The translations under genes and the position numbers were made by a program. This document shows positions 1-6,324 of a stretch of 15,492 bases of DNA, one piece after another. Below the pieces are notes generated by a model that had not been told where the DNA came from, made no database searches, and saw nothing but the letters and a program-made list of their open reading frames with translations. The stretch comes from an uncultured Ruminiclostridium sp. (lineage in GTDB: Bacteria; Bacillota; Clostridia; Oscillospirales; Ruminococcaceae). The stretch lies in NCBI GenBank assembly GCA_910588335.1, contig CAJUQV010000039.1:1-15492 (forward strand). Reading direction: 5' to 3'. The first letter of the stretch is position 1, and each line of letters begins with the position of its first letter.

Positions 1-25
1 GACGGAAATCAAGGAGGAAAATACT

Positions 26-1720
26 ATGCCGATGGTAGTACAACACAACATGTCCGCTATCAATGCGAACAACAAGATGAACGTTAACGTAGCCGGTCTT
101 AAGAAGAGCACCGAAAAGCTTTCTTCCGGTTACCAGATCAACCGCGCAGGCGACAACGCCGCAGGCTTGGCGATCTCCGAAAAAATGAGATCTCAGATCC
201 GTGGTCTTTCTCAGGCTACTAAGAACGCTAACGACGGTATCTCCCTTATCCAGACCGCTGAAGGCGGCTTGAACGAGACTCACTCCATTCTCCAGAGAAT
301 GAGAGAGCTTGCCGTACAGTCCGCTAACGGTACTTACACTCAGGAAGACCGTGACGCTATCCAGCTCGAAGCTGACGCTCTCAAGAGCGAAATCGACAGA
401 ATCTCCACTTCTACCGAGTTCAATACTCAGCAGTTGCTTGACGGTTCTCTCTCCGGTGCAGGTGGAGCTGCCAATGAGTTTGGCGCTAAATATGGTATTG
501 TTGATGTAACTACAGATTCTAATTTCTTGGGTGCGGTAATTACTTCCAGTATTGGCGGAGTTCAGTTGAATACAACCGCCAACGCTACTGAGGGCGGCGA
601 AAGCGCAACATGGGATAAGGCCGGTAAAGTTCTGACTTTCAACCTGGTTGAAAATAAGACCTATACTCAGGAAGATATTGACAGACTCATTAAAAATGCC
701 GATACTCTTAAAGATGACGGCGATAAGCCCAATGTATCGGTAACTCTTAAAAACGGAATTATGACAAATGCAACAGCGGGTGTGGGCACTGCGTCCTCTG
801 CAACGGTTGCAGGCGAGAGAGCAGCCTCTACGGCCAAAAGTGTTATAGATACTACAGCCGGTGATAATAAGGCGCCTTTAAGCGCAGCACAGAGCGGTTA
901 CGGAGATACAATAAAGCTCACTTCCAACAGCTATGGAATTGATACAAGAAATATCGTAATTGCAACGGATGCAGCAGCCGGCAAAGAAAGCGTTGAAACT
1001 TTACAGTCAGACAGCAATGGATATAAAGACGGCACATTTGTATTACATCTTTCTACGGGCGTTGAGTATACCGAAAAGGATATTCAAAACTTATTGGCAA
1101 AAGAAGGGCTTGACTATTCAATTGAGATAACCGACTCCAAGTCTCCCGATGGTGATGTAACACTTAAGTTTGATCAGAAGCAAACAACAAGCGCATTTAC
1201 AGCAGGCGCAGGAAACGGTACCGCCGGTACTTTTGCTCTTGCTGCCGCCGGAACCGGAGCATTAGTGTTGGCGATGAACAATGGCAAGGGCATTGGTAAA
1301 GACGCTATCCCCGCTACCGGCGCAGGCTTGACCTTCCAGATCGGCGCTAACGGCGTTGAGGATCAGAGAGTAACTCTGAACATTGATGATATGGGCGCGG
1401 ACGCTCTCGGCGTAGCGAACGTTGACGTATCCGACAGAGACAGCGCCAACAAGGCTATCGACACCATCGACGCCGCTATCTCCAAGGTATCTATGCAGAG
1501 AGCCGGCCTCGGTGCTCTTCAGAACCGTCTCGAGTATACCGTTAACAACCTGACCACAACCAACGAGAACCTGACCAATGCCGAGTCCACTATCCGTGAC
1601 ACCGACATGGCTACCGAGATGATCAGCTACACTAAGTTCAACATTCTCCAGCAGGCTTCTCAAGCTATGCTCGCTCAGGCTAACCAGCAGCCTCAGGCAG
1701 TTCTCCAGCTCCTCGGCTAA
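26..1720 (+). CDS. Flagellin, long form with a large variable central region
   Basis: This is the structural subunit of the flagellar filament, exported by the flagellar type III system and polymerised outside the cell. The N-terminal D0/D1 region (residues 1-140) and C-terminal D1/D0 region (about 430-564) are classic flagellin; the end reads LAQANQQPQAVLQLLG. The TLR5-contact type motif QRMRELAVQ lies at residues 90-98. The central region (about 147-425) is a variable surface domain and contains two related units near residues 160-245 and 290-375, each with YT(Q/E)-x-DI followed by a helix. The protein has 564 residues, against about 270-500 for many flagellins, so the centre is enlarged. 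The start at 26 follows AAGGAGGAAA with good spacing; an in-frame ATG at 32 is a weaker alternative. Codon choice changes sharply at the edges of the central region. The promoter lies outside the window. The family call is certain; no paralogue-specific symbol is assigned. Confidence 0.97.
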   Translation: MPMVVQHNMSAINANNKMNVNVAGLKKSTEKLSSGYQINRAGDNAAGLAISEKMRSQIRGLSQATKNANDGISLIQTAEGGLNETHSILQRMRELAVQSANGTYTQEDRDAIQLEADALKSEIDRISTSTEFNTQQLLDGSLSGAGGAANEFGAKYGIVDVTTDSNFLGAVITSSIGGVQLNTTANATEGGESATWDKAGKVLTFNLVENKTYTQEDIDRLIKNADTLKDDGDKPNVSVTLKNGIMTNATAGVGTASSATVAGERAASTAKSVIDTTAGDNKAPLSAAQSGYGDTIKLTSNSYGIDTRNIVIATDAAAGKESVETLQSDSNGYKDGTFVLHLSTGVEYTEKDIQNLLAKEGLDYSIEITDSKSPDGDVTLKFDQKQTTSAFTAGAGNGTAGTFALAAAGTGALVLAMNNGKGIGKDAIPATGAGLTFQIGANGVEDQRVTLNIDDMGADALGVANVDVSDRDSANKAIDTIDAAISKVSMQRAGLGALQNRLEYTVNNLTTTNENLTNAESTIRDTDMATEMISYTKFNILQQASQAMLAQANQQPQAVLQLLG

Positions 1721-1805
1721 TTTAAGCCTTATATGCAGAAAGTTTTCTCGCAGAATTTATAAAAAGATAATTAAAAGACAAATATTTAAGAGTAAACAAA
1801 TAAAA

Positions 1806-1840
1806 GCCCCCCCGCTTTCGCGGGGGGTTATTTTTATTTT
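1806..1840 (+). terminator. Rho-independent terminator of the flagellin gene
   Basis: A perfect 8-bp GC stem, CCCCCCGC (1808-1815) and GCGGGGGG (1820-1827), has a TTTC loop and is followed by a T-rich tract TTATTTTTATTTT. It lies about 85 bases after the flagellin stop. The strength of the stem suits a highly expressed single-gene transcript and insulates the small-RNA locus downstream. Confidence 0.92.
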
Positions 1841-1870
1841 AGAAATTGCAAATTATGTCGATTTTAACGA

Positions 1871-1930
1871 GATATTTGACATTTTTGAGAAATATTTGAC
1901 ATTTTTGCGAAATACTTGACATTTTAAGAC
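1871..1930 (+). repeat. Three tandem 20-bp repeats, each with a -35-like box
   Basis: Three consecutive units start at 1871, 1891 and 1911 with a period of exactly 20 bases. Units 1 and 2 match at 18 of 20 positions; unit 3 matches unit 2 at 14 of 20. Each contains TTTGACATTTT or CTTGACATTTT. The last TTGACA is the -35 box of the small-RNA promoter. The array may be a phased binding site, or a leftover of promoter duplication. Confidence 0.8.
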
Positions 1931-1944
1931 TTTTGTTGTATAAT
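1916..1944 (+). promoter_or_regulatory. Sigma-A promoter of antitoxin-like RNA copy A
   Basis: TTGACA (1916-1921), 17 bases, TATAAT (1939-1944): both hexamers are perfect. The expected start of transcription is near 1951, at AGAAAAGGG, the same start sequence as in copy B downstream. Confidence 0.88.
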
Positions 1945-1950
1945 AAAAAC

Positions 1951-2042
1951 AGAAAAGGGAAGCGGACCGGACGGCTGCTTTTCCGATTGGTTTTATCAGA
2001 TCAAAAAACCGCTCAGAGCTGCAAACTGAGGGCGGTTTTTTT
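1951..2042 (+). ncRNA. Predicted antitoxin small RNA, copy A
   Basis: A transcript of about 92 nt is predicted between a perfect sigma-A promoter and an intrinsic terminator, with no plausible open reading frame or ribosome site. Its 5' half can fold into a hairpin in which GGAAG (1958-1962) pairs with CUUUUCC further on; its 3' end is the terminator stem. It runs towards the 31-residue toxin gene on the other strand and stops five bases short of that gene's stop codon, so it overlaps the 3' untranslated end of the toxin mRNA by about 40 bases if the shared hairpin terminates both transcripts. In known type I systems such as TxpA/RatA and BsrG/SR4 the antitoxin RNA also pairs with the toxin mRNA 3' end; Fst/par shares a bidirectional terminator. 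Function as an antitoxin is inference from this arrangement. RNA ends are predictions. Confidence 0.75.
2003..2042. terminator. Bidirectional terminator shared by antitoxin RNA A and toxin mRNA
   Basis: AAAAAACCGCTC (2003-2014) pairs with GGGCGGTTTTTT, giving about 12 pairs including one U-G. It ends in seven Ts on the plus strand and six Ts (the complement of 2003-2008) on the minus strand, so it can stop both convergent transcripts. Confidence 0.85.
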
Positions 2043-2046
2043 ACTA

Positions 2047-2142
2047 TCACTTTTTACGAAATGATAATATGCTGATAACCAGATCGGCAATTGCTGTAAG
2101 CAATGCTATCAGCTGGACTATATCACTTATGGTAAAAGCCAT
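2047..2142 (-). CDS. Putative type I toxin: 31-residue membrane peptide
   Basis: The peptide starts MAFTISDIVQL, has one hydrophobic stretch from about residue 8 to 28 rich in Ile, Leu, Val and Ala with a single Asp at 20, and ends SFRKK. A short polar start, one membrane helix and a basic tail match the form of holin-like/TxpA-BsrG type I toxins, which insert in the inner membrane and depolarise or disturb it. The ATG at 2142 is preceded by AAAGGAG with 10 bases between AGGAG and the start, and by a perfect promoter at 2295-2267. The 5' leader is about 118 bases, long for so small a gene, as expected if translation is controlled by the RNA. A convergent small RNA ends just after its stop codon. 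I recognise the architecture, not a particular family member; it could be another small membrane peptide. That it is a real gene is well supported by promoter, ribosome site and a decayed second copy; toxicity is inferred. Confidence 0.8.
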   Translation of the reverse strand: MAFTISDIVQLIALLTAIADLVISILSFRKK

Positions 2143-2266
2143 AGAGCAATCACTCCTTTCGGTGAAATCGTGCGAAGAAATAAGTAATGATCTCACCAAT
2201 CGGAGCCGCAACCATCCCTTTACGTCTTTTACGTTTCAAAAACGTGGACTGCTTCCCTATGATTAT

Positions 2267-2295
2267 ATTATAACACATATGGGACTAATTGTCAA
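2267..2295 (-). promoter_or_regulatory. Sigma-A promoter of the toxin mRNA
   Basis: Read on the minus strand: TTGACA (2295-2290), 17 bases, TATAAT (2272-2267), both perfect. Transcription should begin near 2260. The mRNA would begin AUAGGGAAGCAGUCC, followed by a 6-bp stem-loop (ACGTTT/AAACGT, 2231-2245). A small inverted repeat, ATTGT-CGAT-ACAAT (2298-2311), sits directly upstream of the -35 box and could be an operator, but this is weak. Confidence 0.87.
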
Positions 2296-2388
2296 TTATT
2301 GTCGATACAATATCAATTTGGACACGTGTGTTTTTCTCCCTTGAATTAGTTTTATAAGGAACAGGAAAAAAGAATTTTTCATAAATAC

Positions 2389-2417
2389 TTGACAGAAGGA
2401 ACTTTTTATAGCATAAT
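2389..2417 (+). promoter_or_regulatory. Sigma-A promoter of antitoxin-like RNA copy B
   Basis: TTGACA (2389-2394), 17 bases, CATAAT (2412-2417), one mismatch in the -10. The 12 bases AAATACTTGACA at its upstream edge are identical to those at the copy A promoter, showing the duplication includes the -35 region. Confidence 0.82.
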
Positions 2418-2423
2418 AGGGAT

Positions 2424-2517
2424 AGAAAAAGGGAGGCGGACCAGACGGCTGCTCTCCGATTAGTTTAATCAATAAATGAAAAACCGCTCATTAGTGCAAA
2501 TCGAGGGCGGTTTTTTT
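2424..2517 (+). ncRNA. Second antitoxin-like small RNA, copy B, without an intact toxin
   Basis: This is a diverged duplicate of copy A in the same orientation. It shares the start AGAAAA(A)GGG, the block GGCGGACC-A-GACGGCTGCT, CCGATT, and the terminator with GAGGGCGGTTTTTTTACT. It keeps promoter and terminator intact. Between the copies, one position of the 5' stem changes as a pair (A-U in copy A, G-C in copy B), which suggests the fold is kept. The toxin gene that should face it survives only as its last 14 codons plus stop. The RNA may act on the copy A toxin mRNA in trans, act on a toxin elsewhere, or be a relic. Transcript ends are predicted. Confidence 0.7.
2479..2517. terminator. Terminator of antitoxin-like RNA copy B
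   Basis: AAAAACCGCTC pairs with GGGCGGTTTTT across a 16-base loop, followed by seven Ts on the plus strand; the minus strand also gives a run of five Ts. It is the direct counterpart of the terminator at 2003-2042, with a diverged loop. Confidence 0.83.
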
Positions 2518-2521
2518 ACTG

Positions 2522-2566
2522 TCACTTTTTACCAAATGATAATATGCCGATAACCGGAACGGCAAT
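2522..2566 (-). pseudogene. 3' remnant of a second toxin gene
   Basis: Reading the minus strand gives IAVPVIGILSFGKK and a stop. Aligned with the last 14 residues of the intact toxin (IADLVISILSFRKK), 10 are identical. Upstream of this the similarity ends and the sequence runs into the rpoC terminator region, so the start codon, ribosome site and promoter are missing. The changes include a Pro within the membrane helix and Gly replacing Arg in the basic tail, as expected of a relaxed relic. The same spacing to the small-RNA terminator is kept as in copy A. Confidence 0.75.
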
Positions 2567-2587
2567 AAAGAAAAAAGATTTTTTACA

Positions 2588-2627
2588 AAAATACCGAGTG
2601 CGAAACGATTTCCACACTCGGTATTTT
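2588..2627 (-). terminator. Terminator of the rpoB-rpoC operon
   Basis: Perfect 13-bp arms, AAAATACCGAGTG (2588-2600) and its complement (2615-2627), flank a 14-base loop. On the minus strand the stem runs into TATTTTTG. It lies 15 bases after the rpoC stop. Confidence 0.88.
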
Positions 2628-2642
2628 AATAAATTCTGTTAT

Positions 2643-5600
2643 TTAACTGCCGCTTTCAGCTTTTACCGGCGCTTCTTCGGAAGCGGGGACAGGTGCTTCC
2701 GGAACGGGGGCGGGGGCAACGGGGACTGCGGGGGCGGGCTTGGGTTCCTCCGTCGTGCCCATTCCCGTACCCGCGGGAATAAGCTTACCGATAATAACGT
2801 TTTCCTTAAGCCCCAACAGCGGGTCAACCTTTCCGTGAATGGCCGCGTCGGTGAGGATTCGCGTGGTTTCCTGGAAGGAAGCCGCGGACAGGAAGCTGTC
2901 AGTTGCGAGAGCAGCCTTGGTGATACCCAAAATAACAGGTGTCGCTTCGGGATACTCGACCGCTTCTCCGTTCGCTTCGCGCTTCTTCAGTTCTTCCGTT
3001 ATCTTCGCAAGCTCCGTCTTGTCTACCGTTGCGCCGGGCAGACGGTAGGAGCTTCCGGGTTTTTCTATCTTTACCTTTCTCATCATCTGGCGCACGATTA
3101 CCTCAATATGCTTGTCGTTGATATCAACGCCTTGCTGGCGGTACGCCTTCTGAACCTCGGATATGATATAATTCTGAACTGCTTCCTCGCCGGATATGTC
3201 AAGTATATCGTGAGGATTTGCCGAGCCTTCGGTGATATAATCGCCCTTTTCGATATAATCTCCCTCTTCAACCCTCATTCTGTATCCGAAGGGTACCGGT
3301 ACGGGCTCCAAAGGGCCGTCCTCGCTCATAATGGTAACGTGTCTTACCTTTTTGATTTCCTCGATATGCACCGTTCCGGAGCCTCTGGCGAGTATTGCGC
3401 TGGACTTTGGCTGTCTGCTTTCAAACAGCTCAACCACGCGGGGAAGACCCTGCGTAATATCCTCCGCGTTGGCGATACCGCCCGTATGGAAGGTTCTCAT
3501 GGTAAGCTGGGTACCCGGTTCGCCGATGGACTGGGCGGCTATAACGCCTACCGCTTCGCCTATCTGAACGGGCTTTCCGTTGGCGAGAGAATGTCCGTAG
3601 CACCTTGCGCATACGCCGTGGGGAGCCTTGCAGCCCAGTACGGAACGTATCTTTATTCTTTCAATGCCCATGCCGATTATCTTCTGAGCGTCATCTTCGT
3701 CCAAAAGCTTATCCTTTGAAACTGCCAGATTTCCGCTCTGGTCATACAGATCATGAAGAAGAAATCTGCCCACAAGTCTTTCAGACAGCGGCTCTATAAG
3801 CTCTTTTCCTTCGCGTATTTCGTAGACCTCGGTGCCTTCGTCGGTGCCGCAGTCTTCCATACGGATAATAACCTCTTGAGATACGTCTACCAGACGGCGG
3901 GTAAGGTAACCGGAGTCGGCGGTTCTCAGCGCGGTATCCGCCAGACCCTTTCTCGCGCCTCTCGAAGATATGAAGTATTCCAGTACGTTAAGACCTTCAC
4001 GGTAATTGGCTCTGATGGGGATTTCAATGGTTTCGCCCGATGTGTTGGCTATAAGTCCTCTCATACCCGCAAGCTGTCTTATCTGGTTGGAGCTTCCGCG
4101 GGCGCCGGAGTCCGCCATCATAAAGATGGGGTTATATTGATCCAGGTTGCTGGTCAGCGCGTTGGATACCTCGTCGGTGGTTCTGTTCCATACCGCAAGT
4201 ACGGCATTCTTACGCTCGGAATTGGAAATAAAGCCGCGGGAAAAGTCCTTGTTTATCTCCAGTACTTCTTCCTCCGCTTCCTCCAAAATCTTTTTCTTTT
4301 GGGGAGGAATGGAGGCGTCGCACACCGCTACGGTGATTGCCGCCTTAGTGGAGTACTTGAAGCCCAAAGCCTTTATTTTATCCAGCACCTGCGCGGTTAC
4401 GGCGGTGCCGTGCACCTTTATGCACTTGTCAATGATTTTCCCCAACTGGCTCTTGCCCACCTTGAAGTCTATTTCAAGCTTGGCGGCATTGTCGGGATTC
4501 GTGCGGTCGACAAAGCCCAGATCCTGAGGTATATGCTCGTTAAAGATTATCTTTCCTACCGTGGTGTCTATAAGCTGCGTCACTGGAATATCGTCCACCA
4601 TACGGGTAGAACGCGCTTTTATGGCGGAGTGAATTGTTATAACGCCCTCCTGATACGCCATCAAAGCCTCGTTAAAGTCGCGGTATACGCTTCCTTCTCC
4701 CGGTTCGCCCTCTTTGGTTATGGTAAGGTAATAGGAGCCTAACACCATATCCTGAGTAGGAACGGTAACGGGTCGGCCGTCGGAAGGCTTAAGCAGGTTT
4801 CTGGCGGCAAGCATAAGGCCTCTCGCCTCGTTCTGCGCTTCCTCGGAAAGGGGAAGGTGCACCGCCATCTGGTCGCCGTCAAAGTCGGCGTTATAAGCGG
4901 TACATACGAGGGGGTGAAGCTTTAAGGCGCGGCCTTCAACCAAAACGGGAGAAAACGCCTGAATACCCAGTCTGTGGAGCGTGGGGGCGCGGTTAAGAAG
5001 TACGGGGTGATCCTTTATAACGTCCTCAAGAACGTCCCATACGTCGTCGTTGGCTCTGTCTACCATTTTTCTGGCGCTCTTGATGTTGTTGGCCTTGCCT
5101 CTTTGTACAAGCTCCTTCATTACAAAGGGCTTAAACAGCTCTATCGCCATTTCCTTGGGCAGTCCGCACTGATCCATTTTAAGGTCGGGACCTACCACGA
5201 TAACGGAACGGCCGGAATAGTCCACGCGCTTACCCAAAAGGTTCTGTCTGAAACGTCCCTGTTTACCCTTAAGCATATCGGAGAGGGATTTCAGCTCTCT
5301 GTTTGAAGGGCCTGTTACGGCTCTGCCGTGCCTACCGTTGTCTATAAGCGCGTCAACGGCTTCCTGAAGCATACGTTTTTCGTTTCTGATGATTATATCG
5401 GGAGCTTTAAGCTCCATCATTCTTTTAAGGCGGTTGTTTCTGTTGATAACGCGCCTGTACAGATCGTTAAGGTCGGAGGTAGCGAAGCGGCCGCCGTCCA
5501 GAAGCACCATGGGGCGGATATCAGGGGGAATAACGGGTATAACGTCAAGTATCATCCATTCGGGGCGGTTTCCGCTCTGTCTGAACGCTTCAACCACGTC

Positions 5601-6230
5601 AAGCCTTTTGAGAATCTTCATTCTCTTTTGTCCCTGAGTGCTTATAAGCTCGGCTTTAAGCTGTTCGGAAAGAGTATCCAGATCAATTTCCTCAAGGAGA
5701 AGCTTTATCGCTTCCGCGCCCATTCCGGCGCAGAAATCGTCCTCATAGCGCTCTCTCATATCGTTGTATTCCTTTTCAGTGAGGAGCTGGCCTTTTGTGA
5801 GAACAGTGCCCTCGCCGGGATCGGTAACGATATATTTGGTGAAATAAAGCACCTCTTCAAGCCTTTTGGGAGAGATATCCAGCATTTGCCCTATACGGGA
5901 GGGAGTGCCTCTGAAATACCATATATGAGAAACGGGAGCCGCAAGCTCGATGCTGCCCATACGCTCTCTTCTGACCTTGCTCCTTGTCACCTCTACGCCG
6001 CAGCGCTCGCAGGTCTTTCCCTTAAAACGGATTTTCTTGTATTTTCCGCAGGAACATTCCCAGTCCTTTGTGGGTCCGAAAATACGCTCGCAGAAAAGGC
6101 CGTCCCTTTCCGGCTTCTGAGTGCGGTAATTTATGGTTTCGGGGCGGTTAACCACTCCGTGGCTCCACTTTCTTATCTGATCGGGTGATGCAAGACCGAT
6201 CTTTATTGACTCAAATACATTGTCTGACAA
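2643..6230 (-). CDS. rpoC: DNA-directed RNA polymerase subunit beta-prime
   Basis: This is the catalytic beta-prime subunit of RNA polymerase. The N-terminal zinc ribbon has Cys 59, 61, 74 and 77. The Mg-binding active-site motif NADFDGDQ lies at residues 447-454 with Asp 449, 451 and 453. The second zinc site uses Cys 794, 867, 874 and 877. The conserved segment GEAVGVIAAQSIGEPGTQLT (891-910) runs into the trigger loop. Length is 1195 residues, normal for Firmicutes. The last 35 or so residues are a Pro/Ala/Glu-rich tail (EEPKPAPAVPVAPAPVPEAP and on) that is not part of the conserved core. The start is a TTG at 6230: the family normally begins within a few residues of this point, and GAGGT sits 9 bases upstream. 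It follows rpoB by 94 bases and should be co-transcribed with it. Confidence 0.99.
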   Translation of the reverse strand: MSDNVFESIKIGLASPDQIRKWSHGVVNRPETINYRTQKPERDGLFCERIFGPTKDWECSCGKYKKIRFKGKTCERCGVEVTRSKVRRERMGSIELAAPVSHIWYFRGTPSRIGQMLDISPKRLEEVLYFTKYIVTDPGEGTVLTKGQLLTEKEYNDMRERYEDDFCAGMGAEAIKLLLEEIDLDTLSEQLKAELISTQGQKRMKILKRLDVVEAFRQSGNRPEWMILDVIPVIPPDIRPMVLLDGGRFATSDLNDLYRRVINRNNRLKRMMELKAPDIIIRNEKRMLQEAVDALIDNGRHGRAVTGPSNRELKSLSDMLKGKQGRFRQNLLGKRVDYSGRSVIVVGPDLKMDQCGLPKEMAIELFKPFVMKELVQRGKANNIKSARKMVDRANDDVWDVLEDVIKDHPVLLNRAPTLHRLGIQAFSPVLVEGRALKLHPLVCTAYNADFDGDQMAVHLPLSEEAQNEARGLMLAARNLLKPSDGRPVTVPTQDMVLGSYYLTITKEGEPGEGSVYRDFNEALMAYQEGVITIHSAIKARSTRMVDDIPVTQLIDTTVGKIIFNEHIPQDLGFVDRTNPDNAAKLEIDFKVGKSQLGKIIDKCIKVHGTAVTAQVLDKIKALGFKYSTKAAITVAVCDASIPPQKKKILEEAEEEVLEINKDFSRGFISNSERKNAVLAVWNRTTDEVSNALTSNLDQYNPIFMMADSGARGSSNQIRQLAGMRGLIANTSGETIEIPIRANYREGLNVLEYFISSRGARKGLADTALRTADSGYLTRRLVDVSQEVIIRMEDCGTDEGTEVYEIREGKELIEPLSERLVGRFLLHDLYDQSGNLAVSKDKLLDEDDAQKIIGMGIERIKIRSVLGCKAPHGVCARCYGHSLANGKPVQIGEAVGVIAAQSIGEPGTQLTMRTFHTGGIANAEDITQGLPRVVELFESRQPKSSAILARGSGTVHIEEIKKVRHVTIMSEDGPLEPVPVPFGYRMRVEEGDYIEKGDYITEGSANPHDILDISGEEAVQNYIISEVQKAYRQQGVDINDKHIEVIVRQMMRKVKIEKPGSSYRLPGATVDKTELAKITEELKKREANGEAVEYPEATPVILGITKAALATDSFLSAASFQETTRILTDAAIHGKVDPLLGLKENVIIGKLIPAGTGMGTTEEPKPAPAVPVAPAPVPEAPVPASEEAPVKAESGS

Positions 6231-6280
6231 TTTAAGCTGACCTCGATTCTTTGATTTTACAAAATGTGGTTATACGGGGA

Positions 6281-6314
6281 GTAAAAAAACTCAAACTCTT
6301 CCGTGTTTTTTTAC
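6281..6314 (-). repeat. Perfect inverted repeat between rpoB and rpoC
   Basis: GTAAAAAAAC (6281-6290) and its exact complement GTTTTTTTAC (6305-6314) flank a 14-base loop. The resulting RNA stem would be almost all A-U, and weak for a terminator although it ends in Us. It may be a processing or attenuation site setting the rpoC:rpoB ratio, or only a low-complexity coincidence. Confidence 0.5.
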
Positions 6315-6324
6315 AGTCCCGATC

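Noticed and set aside
1871..1930. CRISPR-like array
   Set aside because: The 20-bp units are directly adjacent with no spacers, and one unit is a working promoter element.
1853..2050. Minus-strand frame of 65 codons across the antitoxin RNA and its promoter
   Set aside because: It runs through promoter, repeats and terminator of the small RNA, with no ribosome site before its ATG.
2069..2344. Plus-strand frame of 91 codons over the toxin gene
   Set aside because: It is antisense to the toxin gene and its leader, has no ribosome site, and its start lies just after a terminator.
2544..6188. Long plus-strand reading frames opposite rpoC (for example 2544-3719, 3753-4742, 5328-6188)
   Set aside because: They lie entirely or mostly on the opposite strand of rpoC, lack ribosome sites and family features, and reflect codon bias of the real gene.
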